Source of the DNA: Parasulfuritortus sp037446165 | GTDB lineage: Bacteria; Pseudomonadota; Gammaproteobacteria; Burkholderiales; Thiobacillaceae | Assembly (NCBI GenBank): GCA_037446165.1 | Contig: JBBIJC010000010.1 | Location: 1 to 39,590 of the forward strand | Length of the DNA stretch: 39,590 bases | Direction: 5' to 3' | Part shown: piece by piece, positions 16,825 to 26,282 of the stretch | Layout: every line of letters starts with the position of its first letter | Position numbering within the stretch: position 1 is the stretch's first letter | Program-made: the position numbers and the translations under genes | The notes under the pieces: generated by a model | Database searches by the model: none | Seen by the model: the letters and a program-made list of their open reading frames with translations, nothing else | What the model was told of the DNA's origin: nothing

Positions 16825-19800
16825 AGCCGGCAATCGCCGCCAGCAGCGCATCTTCCCGGTAGGGTTTGCCCATGTAGTCGTTGACGCCCAGTTCCAGGGC
16901 GTGCTGGCGGTGCTTGTCGGCCGTGCGCGAGGTGATCATGATGATTGGCAGGTCGCGGCTCTGGCTGTCGGCACGGACGTTGCGGGCGACCTCGAAGCCG
17001 TCCATGCGCGGCATCTCGATATCCAGCAGCATGACCGACGGCAATTCATCCTGCAGGGCCTCCAGCGCCTCGATGCCATCCTTGGCCGTGGTGACCCGGT
17101 AACCCTCGCGCTGCAGCAGCCGGCTGGTGATCTTGCGCACGGTCAGCGAGTCGTCCACCACCAGCACCAGCGGCGCACGTTCCTCGGCCATCGCCTCCTT
17201 GGCCACCTGCATGGCCCTGGCCGGCGCCTGTTCGACCAGTGCGAACGGGTTGAGAATCAGCGACACCCGGCCGTCGGCCAGCACCGATGCGCCAGCCACG
17301 CCGGGCACCCGCGACAGCTGCGGGCCGATGGCCTTGACCACCAGTTCGGCATTGCCGTTCAGTTCGTCCACCCGCAAGGCGACCCGCTCGTCGCCGGAGC
17401 GGATCAGCAGGACGGTGCGGTATTTGCCTTCGACCGGGTTGGGCTTCTGTCCGGTCAGTTCGGCCAGAGAACGCAGGGGGTAGGACAGGCCTTCCAGTTC
17501 CAGCCGGGCCGAGGTCACCGCCTCATGCCATTGCTCGTCGCGCATTTCCTTGACCAGCACCACCATGCCGGACGGTATGGCATAGACCTGGTCGCCGGCA
17601 CTGGCCAGCACCACCTGGGACAGGGCCAGGGTGGTGGGCAGGCGAATGGTGAAGCGGGTGCCCTTGCCGGGCTCGCTTTCGACCCGGACCCGACCGCCGA
17701 CCGAGGCGATTTCGCTGCGCACCACATCGAGGCCGACGCCGCGGCCGGCCAATTGGGTCACGGCCGCCATGGTGGAAAAGCCAGGCATGAACAGGAAAGA
17801 CTCCAGCCGTTCGCGCTCGACCTTCTCTCCCGGCTTGATCCAGCCCATCGCCTCGGCCCGGGCCCGGACCTGGTCCAGTTGAATCCCGCCGCCATCGTCG
17901 CTCAGGGTCAGCACCACTTCGTTGCCTTCCTGGCGGGCCACCAGGCGGATATCGCCATATTCGGGCTTGTTCGCGGCGCGCCGTTCCTGTGCCGACTCGA
18001 TGCCATGGGCGACGGCATTGCGCAGCAGGTGTTCGAAGGGCGCCATGGCCTTGTCCAGCACCGAGCGGTCGAGTTCGATGTCGCCGCCCTCGATCCGCAG
18101 CCGGGCATTGCGATGCTGATCCTTGGCGGCCTGACGGACGATGCGGTGCAGGCGTTCGGCCTGGCTGTTGAGTCGCACCATCCGGATCCGCATCAATTCC
18201 TGCTGCAGGCTGCGGGTAGTGCGCGACTGCTGGAGCAGAGCGTATTCGGCGTCGGACAGGCCCGCCACCAGGCTCTCCTGTGCGGTCGAGACGTCGTTCA
18301 CGCTCTCGGCCATGAGCCGGGTCAGTTCCTGCAGGCGGGTATAGCGGTCGAATTCGAGCGGGTCGAAGTGGCTCTCGTCCAGTATCGACATGCGCGCGCC
18401 GACCTGGGTCTCGGCCTGTATCTCAAGTTCGCGCAATTGGTTGCGCAGACGCTCGACGTTGGCGGTCAACTCCTGTGCCGTCTGCCGGTAATTGTTCAGC
18501 GCCGCCTCGATCCGCGAACGGGCGATACTCACTTCGCCGGCCTCGTTGATCAGGTTGTCGACGATGCTGGCCTGAGCCCGGAACACCTGCTGCGCGCTCG
18601 CCTCGTCCTCGCTCGGCTGCACCACCATCGGCATCGGCACGGCAAAGGCATCATGGCTGGGCGCTGTCGGGCCGGCCATCGGCCGCAAACGATCGACCTG
18701 TTCGGCCAGGATGTCGTACTGATGCTCCAGCTGATCCAGGAAGGCATCGTCGGGCGTGACGTCACCCCGCTCGACAATGGTCGCCTCCATGGCGTGGGTC
18801 TGGTCGCCCATCACCATGGCGCCGGCCATCCGGGCGCTGCCCTTCAGGGTATGCAGGTAGCGCTGCAGGGACAGGCAGATCTCCTGATCGGCCGGCTGGG
18901 CGCGCCAGTGGCGCAGGCTTTCGCCGATTCTGGGCAAAAGTTCATCGGCCTCGGCCAGGAAGATCGGCAGCAACTGGGGATCGCACTCGTCGATGCTGAC
19001 CGGGGCCGCCTCCGGCACGGCTGCGGCGATCGGCGCAAGCGCCTGCGCCGCCTCGACCGGTTCGGGTTCCGGGCGCAATACGGCCAGGCGTGCCTCAAGG
19101 TCGGGCAAGGCCCGGGGCCAGCGGTGTTCGAGAATCTCCTGCAGCTGCCCGGCCAGATCGGTCAGCGCATCCGACACCTCGGCCCGGGCGGCCTCGGTCA
19201 GCGGCCGGGCTGTGGCTGACCAGCGGTTAACCCAGTCTTCCACCGCATGGGCGGCATCCGCCAGCGGCTCCAGTCCGGTGGTTCGGGCGATGCCGGCCAG
19301 GGTATGCGCCGCCCGGGAAAAATCCTCCCAGGGAGCATCGCCAGCCGACTCGGCCATGGCCGCGAGTTGGGCGTGCAGCTCATCCATCCGCAGCACCGAC
19401 TCTTCGGCGAAGATGGCGAACAGCGGGGCGGGAATCTGATGCTGGCCGATCGTGACCGTCTCGGGTTCCCCGGCCACGCGCTCCGGCTCCGGAGTGGGCG
19501 CTGACTCTGGCTCGGGCTGCATCGCGGCGGGCGCCTCGGCCTCGCCCCGCAGCCGGCGTGCCTCAGCCACCACCGGGTCGGCCTGCAAGGCGTCGACCCC
19601 GGCCTTGGCTTCGAGTTCGCTCACCCAGCCCTGGAAGGCCCTGGCCGCCAGGCCGATGAAATCAAGTATCGGCCGGTTTACCGGCCGTTCATCGCGCAAC
19701 CACTGGTTCAGGGTCTGTTCCGCTTCCCAGGCCACTTCGGCCAGGTCGGTCAGGCCGACCATGCGGCCGCTGCCCTTGAGGGTGTGGAAGCCGCGCCGGA

Positions 19801-21934
19801 TATTGGCAAAGGCCTCATGATCGAGCGCCGAGGCATGCAGGCGGGCCAGGCTCGCGTCGGTCTCGGCCAGTACCTCCTTGGCCTCTTCGATGTATATCTC
19901 AAGCAGCTCCGCATCGACCTCCTGCTCGCTGGCTGTCGGCGCCGGTGCGGCTTCGGCTGCTGGCACAGGCACGGCCGGACCACCGGCCAGGGTCTGCACC
20001 GCGGCCTGGATGACCTCGCTCGATGCACCCTCGTCGATCAGGCGCAGGGCCGCCCCGGCCTGACCATGCAGATCGCTGTCGCCGACCAGATCGGCATCCC
20101 GGGCAATGCGCGAAAGTTCGCGCTTGATCTCGCCCCGTGCTTCGCCCTGATCGGTCGCTTCGGTCAGCTGGCTGGCGGTTTCGCGCAGCCGGGCGGCGTT
20201 TTCTTCCAGTTCCCGCTCGACGCTGACCTCCACCGGCGCCGCTTCGACTGGCGGCGCCAGCAGGGCGTGCAGCCCGGCCGGGTCGTTCCGGCCATTGCGC
20301 AGGTCATCGACGTAGAGGCCCAGGGTGGAAATCGCATCGGCAATCCAGTTCAGCTCATCAGCGCCCAACTCGCCGGCGATCCCGGAAACATGCTCGACAT
20401 GCCCCAGGGTGGCCTGGACCAGCTCGGCGGCCGCATCCAGTTGCAGCATGTTGAGGGCGCCCTGAATCTGCTTGAGCAGCCCCGGCACCATGGCCAGATT
20501 GGCCCGCTCGTCCTGGTTGCGGAAGAACCGGTCGAGGATTTCCTCGACCTGATGCAGGTTGGTCTGGATCTCGCGGGTCACCTGCGCCATGAGCAGCTTT
20601 TCCTGCGCCTGGCGGGCGATCTGATCGAGCAGGGGCACGCCAGGCTCGCCGGTCAGGTCTTCTTCGCCCGACAGCGCGGCCTGCAGGCGGCGGACCTGGA
20701 TCCTGGCCAGGTCGGCAAAATCCTGACCCAGGTTGAAGTAGTTTTCCGCCCCGTGCTGGAGCAACAGGAGGGCGGTGGCCATCTCCAGCTGCAGGGCCTC
20801 GTTCTGGGCCGTCTCTAGACTGCTGACCGTACCGTTGGCGGCATCCCGAACCGCGCCCGCCAGTTCGGACAGCGGCCCCGACGGCAATGCGGCCACGCAC
20901 TCGACCACCTGCTTCGCCGCGCCCTTGAGCAGATCCAGGCTTTCCTGGCGACCGGCGCACAACCTGAGCCATTGGTCCTTGGCGGCATTGATCGCGTCGC
21001 GCAGGGCATTGACCTGCGGCTGCAGTACCTCGACCTCGGTTTGGTTCAGGCCGGACGGCTTGCGTACCTGATACCGCTCCAGCTCGAACAGCTCGCGCGC
21101 CTCGGCCGCGCGACCCGTGGTTGCGCTGTCCTGGGACAGGAAGAAGAGCACGTCGCGGAACAGTTTGTCGGCCAGTTGCTTGGAGCCTTCGGACAGCCGG
21201 CGCATCTGCAGGTCGATCCGGCCCAGCATGCGCTTGACCCAGATATCCGGCTCCAGCCGGCCGTCGAGCAGGGCATCGACCAGACCGGCCGCCGCCCACC
21301 AGAAGGTGTACTGGGCCGGGCCGGGCGCCAGGGGCTCGATTTCATGCACCGCCTGCCCGATCAGCTGCAGGCCGGAATGACTATCCCGACCTTGCAGTAC
21401 CTGGAGCAGCCCCTTCTGATAACGCGACCGGGCCGAACGGACGGCTTGCGACCAGGCCTGATCATCGTGGGGCAACTCCGGGGTCGGCCGTTTGGCCCGC
21501 GCGCCCAGATCCGGGCGGAACAGGTCGCTGGGCGACGGGGCCTCGCCGCCACGGCGGGTCTGGACCTCGGCATAGACCGGATTCAGGAGCAGTTCGTTAT
21601 TGGGGCCGCCAGCCATCAGGCCATCCAGATAGCTGCGCAGTGCCTTGATGGCGTTCAGTACGGTGCGGGCGGAATCCTGATCGCGCAGCGTGTCTTTGAC
21701 CTGCATCTCGGCCAGCAGGCCCTCGACCGCGTTGATGACCTGGTAGACGCCTTGCAGATCGACGATCTGGAGCGCGCCCGAGACCTGGTGCAGGTAAGTG
21801 GCCGCCTCGCGCAGGGGCACCGTGTCATGACCGTTCCACGACTCCAGCGCGGTGTTCGCGGAATGAAAGGCGTTGTCGATTTCACCCTTGACCCAGGTCA
21901 GGGGGCCCAGGTCGAAATTGCTCAGATTCTCCAC
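16811..21934 (-). CDS. chpA: Pil-Chp hybrid chemosensory kinase ChpA (PilL)
   Basis: A 1707-residue CheA-type hybrid kinase for type IV pilus control. The N-terminal FimL-like region has a divergent Hpt motif, LHQVSGAL with His49. A second Hpt-like segment reads LKQIQGAL near residue 490, where Lys replaces the His. Three further Hpt domains keep their histidine: His717 (HTLKGSGRMVG), His877 (HTLAGIARTTG) and His1028 (HTLKGSARMAG). Then come a dimerisation region, a CheA HATPase (Asn1306 in LLRNAVAHGIE; DDGGGI; GRGVGLDVV), a CheW-like domain (about 1440-1570), and a C-terminal receiver with Asp1638. ChpA phosphorylates PilG and PilH. The start is GTG with AAGGGA upstream, 22 bases after pilJ. 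No pilK (CheR) or chpB (CheB) follows; uppP converges directly. Confidence 0.94.
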   Translation of the reverse strand: MENLSNFDLGPLTWVKGEIDNAFHSANTALESWNGHDTVPLREAATYLHQVSGALQIVDLQGVYQVINAVEGLLAEMQVKDTLRDQDSARTVLNAIKALRSYLDGLMAGGPNNELLLNPVYAEVQTRRGGEAPSPSDLFRPDLGARAKRPTPELPHDDQAWSQAVRSARSRYQKGLLQVLQGRDSHSGLQLIGQAVHEIEPLAPGPAQYTFWWAAAGLVDALLDGRLEPDIWVKRMLGRIDLQMRRLSEGSKQLADKLFRDVLFFLSQDSATTGRAAEARELFELERYQVRKPSGLNQTEVEVLQPQVNALRDAINAAKDQWLRLCAGRQESLDLLKGAAKQVVECVAALPSGPLSELAGAVRDAANGTVSSLETAQNEALQLEMATALLLLQHGAENYFNLGQDFADLARIQVRRLQAALSGEEDLTGEPGVPLLDQIARQAQEKLLMAQVTREIQTNLHQVEEILDRFFRNQDERANLAMVPGLLKQIQGALNMLQLDAAAELVQATLGHVEHVSGIAGELGADELNWIADAISTLGLYVDDLRNGRNDPAGLHALLAPPVEAAPVEVSVERELEENAARLRETASQLTEATDQGEARGEIKRELSRIARDADLVGDSDLHGQAGAALRLIDEGASSEVIQAAVQTLAGGPAVPVPAAEAAPAPTASEQEVDAELLEIYIEEAKEVLAETDASLARLHASALDHEAFANIRRGFHTLKGSGRMVGLTDLAEVAWEAEQTLNQWLRDERPVNRPILDFIGLAARAFQGWVSELEAKAGVDALQADPVVAEARRLRGEAEAPAAMQPEPESAPTPEPERVAGEPETVTIGQHQIPAPLFAIFAEESVLRMDELHAQLAAMAESAGDAPWEDFSRAAHTLAGIARTTGLEPLADAAHAVEDWVNRWSATARPLTEAARAEVSDALTDLAGQLQEILEHRWPRALPDLEARLAVLRPEPEPVEAAQALAPIAAAVPEAAPVSIDECDPQLLPIFLAEADELLPRIGESLRHWRAQPADQEICLSLQRYLHTLKGSARMAGAMVMGDQTHAMEATIVERGDVTPDDAFLDQLEHQYDILAEQVDRLRPMAGPTAPSHDAFAVPMPMVVQPSEDEASAQQVFRAQASIVDNLINEAGEVSIARSRIEAALNNYRQTAQELTANVERLRNQLRELEIQAETQVGARMSILDESHFDPLEFDRYTRLQELTRLMAESVNDVSTAQESLVAGLSDAEYALLQQSRTTRSLQQELMRIRMVRLNSQAERLHRIVRQAAKDQHRNARLRIEGGDIELDRSVLDKAMAPFEHLLRNAVAHGIESAQERRAANKPEYGDIRLVARQEGNEVVLTLSDDGGGIQLDQVRARAEAMGWIKPGEKVERERLESFLFMPGFSTMAAVTQLAGRGVGLDVVRSEIASVGGRVRVESEPGKGTRFTIRLPTTLALSQVVLASAGDQVYAIPSGMVVLVKEMRDEQWHEAVTSARLELEGLSYPLRSLAELTGQKPNPVEGKYRTVLLIRSGDERVALRVDELNGNAELVVKAIGPQLSRVPGVAGASVLADGRVSLILNPFALVEQAPARAMQVAKEAMAEERAPLVLVVDDSLTVRKITSRLLQREGYRVTTAKDGIEALEALQDELPSVMLLDIEMPRMDGFEVARNVRADSQSRDLPIIMITSRTADKHRQHALELGVNDYMGKPYREDALLAAIAGFSRR

Positions 21935-21956
21935 GCGCTGCGTTCCCTTTGGTTGA

Positions 21957-23975
21957 TTAGAGGGTGAAGCCCGAGACCGACACGCGCAGCTCGTCGGCCA
22001 GCACCGTCAGCTGACCGATCGAGTCCGCGCTCTTACGGGTTCCTTCGGAGGCCTGTCGGGTCTGCTCCAGTATCTGCCGCATGTTGCCGGCGATCCGGGC
22101 GGCGACATCGGCCTGCTCGCGGGTTCCGTCGGAAATGTTCTGGATCAGCTTGGCCAGTTTTTCCGACACCGACTCGATATCCTGCAGTGCGTGACCGGCC
22201 GTGTCGGACAGGACCGCGCCTTCGACCACGCCGCGGGTGCTGCTTTCCATGGCGTTGATGGTGTCCTGGGTGTCGGTCTGAATGGTTTTCACAATCGCGC
22301 CGATGCGTCGGGTGGCCTGGCCTGACCGTTCGGCCAGGCGCTGCACTTCCTCCGCCACCACCGAGAAGCCCCGTCCCGCCTCGCCCGCCGCCGCGGCCTG
22401 AATGGCCGCGTTCAGGGCCAGCACGTTGGTCTGTTCGGTAATGTCCGAGATCAGTTCCACGATCTCGCTGATTTCCTGGGACGACTCGCCCAGGCGCTTG
22501 ATCCGCTTCGAGGTTTCCTGGATCTGGTCGCGAATGGCATTCATGCCGGCGATGGCGTTGCGTACCGAAGCGCCGCCCTTGCGTGCGAATTCGAGTGATT
22601 GTTCGGCCACGAGCGAGGAATCGGCGGCATTCTGGGACACCTTGCTGACCGATTCGGACATGAAGTTGACCGACTCGGTAGTACGGCCAATCTCGCCTGC
22701 CTGGCGCTCGGAGGCGGCCAGCATGTCCTGGGACAGGCTCTTGGCGTCGTCGGTGGCCTGGGTTACCTGGATCACGGCGCGGGACACGTTGTCGACCAGG
22801 GTACGCAGTTCTTCAATGGCGAAGTTGACCGAGTCGGCAATGGCGCCGGTGATGTCCTCGGTCACGGTGGCGCGCACGGTCAGGTTACCCTCGGCGAGGT
22901 CGCCCATTTCGTTCAGCAGCCTAAGGATGGCCTCCTGGTTGCGCCGGTTTTCCTTGGCGGCGCTTTCTTGTTCCCGGGCCGCCTGGTCGGCCCGCTCTCT
23001 CGATTCGGCCACATTGACCAGCGCCAGCATCACCATGCTGACCAGCGCCAGCAGGCCGAAGAGCAGGGACAGGGCCAGATACAGCCAGGGCGCGGATGAT
23101 TTGAAATCCTCGGCCAGCCTGGCGGTCATGGTCAGCATCTGTTCGCTTTCGTCGAACAGGTCGCGCGCGGCACGCTTGGCCTCGACCAGCCTGGGCAGGT
23201 CTTTCAGGATGGTGTCGACCGAGCCCTGAAAATCGGCAAAGGCCACCTTCAACTCCTCATTGCCGGCCAGGCCCTTCTGCACCTCGGCAAAGCTCTGCAG
23301 GTCCTGGCTGAGCTGGTAGGCGACTTCCGGCTTGATGGTCTCGCTGGCCAGCAGCTCGTTGGCATTCTTGGCCATCCGCTGGGACCAGAGATCCAGTTTC
23401 CCGTCCGCCCGTGCGGACAGTTCATACAACCGGCCTTCCTGGTCGTTGATCTGGGTGATGGCCTGGTTCATGGCCTGCAGCGCCTCCTGCTGGGTCAGCA
23501 AGATATCGATGTCCTTGCGCGTGGAGGCCCAGCGTTTCTTGACGCTGGCCAGATCGCCCTGCATCGAGGAGGGCGCGGAAGGCAGGCCGTTGCCGCCCTC
23601 GATCAGGATGTTCAGGCCCGAGGCAAACGACTGCTGGCTCTGCTTCAGCTGACTGAACGCCATCTTGTTGCCCATGACCGCAAGCTGCGCCGTCTTGGAA
23701 TAGCGCTGGGACTGCATCTGGAGATTGGAGGCGGTCTCGATGTAGCCGGTCTTGTTGCCCAGCTGAACCACGTAAAGCACCATGAACACCACCGTCGCCA
23801 ATGCAGTCACGATCATGCCCAGCACCAGTGCCTGGTAGCGATGCTCGGCCGTCATCCCGCGCAGAATCGGCACCTTGGCCGGATCCAGCGCCAGCATGCC
23901 GTCCCGCATATCCGACAACCTGGCACCCAGCCCACCCTTGCGCCGGTCAGCCGTACTCAGCAGGTCATTCCCCAT
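21957..23975 (-). CDS. pilJ: Pil-Chp methyl-accepting chemoreceptor PilJ
   Basis: A 672-residue transmembrane receptor. Transmembrane helix 1 spans about residues 49-71 and helix 2 about 295-320, enclosing a periplasmic PilJ-type sensor region. A HAMP-like segment follows (about 350-405). The cytoplasmic MCP domain has the conserved hairpin tip ITEQTNVLALNAAIQAAAAG. Known role: a surface/pilus-linked or chemical sensor that controls ChpA through PilI. An AGGAG before the ATG supports the start. Its tip and adaptation-region glutamates are present, though no methyltransferase gene is nearby. Confidence 0.95.
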   Translation of the reverse strand: MGNDLLSTADRRKGGLGARLSDMRDGMLALDPAKVPILRGMTAEHRYQALVLGMIVTALATVVFMVLYVVQLGNKTGYIETASNLQMQSQRYSKTAQLAVMGNKMAFSQLKQSQQSFASGLNILIEGGNGLPSAPSSMQGDLASVKKRWASTRKDIDILLTQQEALQAMNQAITQINDQEGRLYELSARADGKLDLWSQRMAKNANELLASETIKPEVAYQLSQDLQSFAEVQKGLAGNEELKVAFADFQGSVDTILKDLPRLVEAKRAARDLFDESEQMLTMTARLAEDFKSSAPWLYLALSLLFGLLALVSMVMLALVNVAESRERADQAAREQESAAKENRRNQEAILRLLNEMGDLAEGNLTVRATVTEDITGAIADSVNFAIEELRTLVDNVSRAVIQVTQATDDAKSLSQDMLAASERQAGEIGRTTESVNFMSESVSKVSQNAADSSLVAEQSLEFARKGGASVRNAIAGMNAIRDQIQETSKRIKRLGESSQEISEIVELISDITEQTNVLALNAAIQAAAAGEAGRGFSVVAEEVQRLAERSGQATRRIGAIVKTIQTDTQDTINAMESSTRGVVEGAVLSDTAGHALQDIESVSEKLAKLIQNISDGTREQADVAARIAGNMRQILEQTRQASEGTRKSADSIGQLTVLADELRVSVSGFTL

Positions 23976-24017
23976 GGCCTATTTCTCCTGATCCATCTTG
24001 GTTTGTTTATTGCTCAA

Positions 24018-24530
24018 TCAGGCCGCAACCTGGAGGAACCTGGGGTCAGCCAGCAGGCGGTCGAAGCTGATTTCGCGCCAGGTCACGCCATAGCCATCTT
24101 CGTAGCGCGCCACGTCCCAGAGGGCGCCAGCCGGATCAGCCGGCAGGCGACGCATGCCGGAAGTCGCTCTCAGGCCCAGCGCCTGATCAATCCGGAAGGC
24201 CGCGTGCGCACCAAACCGGGCGTTCACCAGGAGCAGCCGGATTTCGTCGCGGGGCTCGCTCAGGGTCAGGCCCAGGAAGGCCGCCAGATCGGTCACCCCG
24301 TAAATCGTGCCGCGCACCCCGGCCACTCCGAGAAACCAGGGCTGGGTCCAGGGTGCGCGGGCCAGCCTGGGCACGGTCACCACCTCGCTGACCTGATCGA
24401 GACTGACCAGCCAATGCCCGCCAGCGGCCTGGAAGCCCAGCTTGGACGCCTCGCCCGGCTGTTCGGCAACCGTTTTCAGGCGATCGGCGAGTCTGGCCTG
24501 GAATTCCTGCAGGTCGATCCGTTCTTCCAT
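24018..24530 (-). CDS. pilI: CheW-like coupling protein PilI
   Basis: A 170-residue CheW-domain protein. It bridges the PilJ receptor and the ChpA kinase. It has the family's central features, a strand with GFQAAGGHWLVSLDQVSEV and the GVRGTIYGVTDLAAFLG region where CheW binds receptors. It begins 7 bases after pilH, within the pilGHIJ-chpA operon, so co-expression is expected. Confidence 0.93.
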   Translation of the reverse strand: MEERIDLQEFQARLADRLKTVAEQPGEASKLGFQAAGGHWLVSLDQVSEVVTVPRLARAPWTQPWFLGVAGVRGTIYGVTDLAAFLGLTLSEPRDEIRLLLVNARFGAHAAFRIDQALGLRATSGMRRLPADPAGALWDVARYEDGYGVTWREISFDRLLADPRFLQVAA

Positions 24531-24537
24531 CGCGATA

Positions 24538-24903
24538 TCACTCCAGCCCTTGAATCTTGTCGATCAGGTCTTCGGCTACCACCGGCTTCACCAGATAGGC
24601 GGAGGCCCCTTGGCGCATGCCCCAGACCCGGTCGGTTTCCTGGCCCTTCGAGGTGCACATGATGACCGGGATGTCCTTGGTGGTTTCGTCCTTGGACAGC
24701 ATCCGGGTGACCTGAAAACCATTGATCCCGGGCATCACCACGTCCATCAGGATCAGGTCCGGACGCAGTGCCTTGGCCTTGATCATGCCTTCTTCGCCGT
24801 TTTCCGCGATTTCGACCAGGTAACCATGTTTGCGCAGGATCTCGACCAGGTAGTAGCGCTCGGTGGGCGAGTCGTCCACCACCAACACTTTCTTAATCGG
24901 CAT
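24538..24903 (-). CDS. pilH: Pil-Chp response regulator PilH
   Basis: A 121-residue single-domain CheY-like regulator. It has the acidic pair in VLVVDDSPTERYY, phosphoacceptor Asp54 in LILMDVVMPGINGF, Thr/Ser in MCTSKG, and Lys in YLVKPV. The family role is to counter PilG, promoting retraction through PilT or acting as a phosphate sink. There is no output domain. It sits between pilG and pilI, 20 bases after pilG. Confidence 0.95.
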   Translation of the reverse strand: MPIKKVLVVDDSPTERYYLVEILRKHGYLVEIAENGEEGMIKAKALRPDLILMDVVMPGINGFQVTRMLSKDETTKDIPVIMCTSKGQETDRVWGMRQGASAYLVKPVVAEDLIDKIQGLE

Positions 24904-24923
24904 TTCTTGATGACTCCCGAGCG

Positions 24924-25343
24924 TCAGGCCGCCGCCTTGCCGTGATGACGACTCACCGCCGCCAGCAGGGCATCTTTGGAAAAGGGTTTGGTCAGGTATT
25001 CATCGGAGCCGACCAGGCGGCCGCGCGCCCGGTCGAACAAGCCATCCTTGCTGGACAGCATGATCACCGGAGTATCCCGATAGCGGCTGTTCTTCTTGAT
25101 CAATGAGCAGGTCTGATAACCATCCAGACGGGGCATCATGATGTCGACAAAGATCAGTTCGGGCCGGTGGTCGGTGATCTTGGCCAGGGCATCGAAACCG
25201 TCCTCGGCCAGAATGACTTCGCAACCCGCCTGCTGGAGGAATATTTCCGCGCTGCGCCGGATCGTATTGCTGTCATCGATCACCATCACCCGGGCGCCCT
25301 TCAGGTTTTCGCCTTGTGTTTCCAACTCTTCCACAGCCTCCAT
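24924..25343 (-). CDS. pilG: Pil-Chp response regulator PilG
   Basis: A single-domain receiver of 139 residues. It has VMVIDDSNTIRRSAE, phosphoacceptor Asp67 in LIFVDIMMPRLDGYQ, MLSSKDGLFDRARGR and YLTKPF, all near-diagnostic for PilG. Known role: promotes pilus extension through PilB and FimX-type partners and raises cAMP in pseudomonads. The ATG at 25343 gives the usual PilG length; a GTG at 25388 in the same frame would add 15 residues. Neither has a strong SD, so the start is uncertain. It is the first gene of the operon, divergent from thiD. Confidence 0.93.
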   Translation of the reverse strand: MEAVEELETQGENLKGARVMVIDDSNTIRRSAEIFLQQAGCEVILAEDGFDALAKITDHRPELIFVDIMMPRLDGYQTCSLIKKNSRYRDTPVIMLSSKDGLFDRARGRLVGSDEYLTKPFSKDALLAAVSRHHGKAAA

Positions 25344-25407
25344 GTTCAGTGGATAAGCCACAGCTGCCCAGCTCGAGCCACGTTCCACGCCCTGCTGAAG
25401 GACCGTA

Positions 25408-25447
25408 CTTATGGGATAATTGACTTACCTTTCATTTGTACCATAAG
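25408..25447. promoter_or_regulatory. Inverted repeat between divergent pilG and thiD
   Basis: CTTATGG (25408-25414) and CCATAAG (25441-25447) form a 7-base inverted repeat whose centres are 33 bases apart, about three helical turns. Between them are a GATAAT (25415-25420) and a TTGACT (25420-25425), either of which could be a promoter element. It could be an operator, or chance; nothing else supports it. Confidence 0.3.
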
Positions 25448-25457
25448 ACGCCCTTCC

Positions 25458-26282
25458 ATGTCTCCACAACTCCCCACCGTCCTTGTCTTCGCCGCCACGG
25501 ACCCCACCGGAGGCGCCGGCCTGCAAGCCGACCTGTTGACCGTGGCCAGCCTGGGTTGTCATCCGCTGTCGGTGGTGACCGCCATCACCGTGCAGGACAC
25601 CGTGGGCGTGGAAGACTTTCTGCCGCTGGACGCCAGCTGGATCGCGGATCAGGCCCGCTGCGTGCTGGAAGACATGCCGGTGGCCGCGTTCAAGATCGGC
25701 ATGATCGGCAGTATCGAGATCGCCGCCGCCATCGCCGAGATCGTATCGGATTATCCGGACATCCCGCTGGTGCTCGATCCGGTGCTGGCCTCGGGCCGGG
25801 GCGACGAACTGGCCACCGACGACCTGATCTACGCCATGCGCGACCTGATCCTGCCGCAGACCACGCTGATCACGCCGAACAGCATGGAGGCCCGCCGCCT
25901 GGCCGTGGATGACGAGGCGGAGGACGAAGATGACCCGGACCTGGACGAATGCGCCGCCCGCCTGATCGACCTCGGCTGCGAATACGCCCTGATCACCGGC
26001 TCGCACGAACACACTGCCCAGGTCACCAATGTCCTGTACGACGAAAGCGGCCGGATGCAAAACCTGACCTGGGACCGTCTGCCGGGCAGCTATCACGGTT
26101 CCGGCTGCACCCTGGCCTCGGCCATCGCCGCCCTGCTGGCCCAGGGACTGAGCATTGAAGAAGCCGTCAAGGCCGCCCAGGAATACACCTACGAAGCCCT
26201 GCGCACCGGATATCGGCTGGGCATGGGCCAGCACATTCCAGACCGTCTGTTCTGGGCGCGCGAAGAGGCAGATGAAGCTTGA
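25458..26282 (+). CDS. thiD: Hydroxymethylpyrimidine (phosphate) kinase ThiD
   Basis: A 274-residue ribokinase-fold enzyme. It phosphorylates HMP and HMP-P to HMP-PP for thiamine synthesis. Motifs include the substrate-binding ATDPTGGAGLQADL near residues 13-26, KIGMIGS, VLDPVLASGRGDEL, the TPNSMEARRL strand and the C-terminal anion hole GSYHGSGCTLASAIAA. A strongly acidic insert, about 14 residues with ten Asp/Glu, sits just after TPNSMEARRL, where short family members have a simple turn. The ATG at 25458 is preferred; the longer frame upstream shadows pilG. Its stop overlaps the thiE start. Confidence 0.94.
   Translation: MSPQLPTVLVFAATDPTGGAGLQADLLTVASLGCHPLSVVTAITVQDTVGVEDFLPLDASWIADQARCVLEDMPVAAFKIGMIGSIEIAAAIAEIVSDYPDIPLVLDPVLASGRGDELATDDLIYAMRDLILPQTTLITPNSMEARRLAVDDEAEDEDDPDLDECAARLIDLGCEYALITGSHEHTAQVTNVLYDESGRMQNLTWDRLPGSYHGSGCTLASAIAALLAQGLSIEEAVKAAQEYTYEALRTGYRLGMGQHIPDRLFWAREEADEA

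Noticed and set aside
16901..19219. Long open frame of 772 codons on the plus strand, and another at 20972-21967
   Set aside because: Both are antisense to chpA and are biased in Gly, Arg, His and Gln as expected for shadows of a GC-rich gene.
25389..25457. TPP riboswitch ahead of thiD
   Set aside because: The gap to pilG is only about 114 bases and lacks the conserved CUGAGA and ACCUGAUC-type elements of the THI box.
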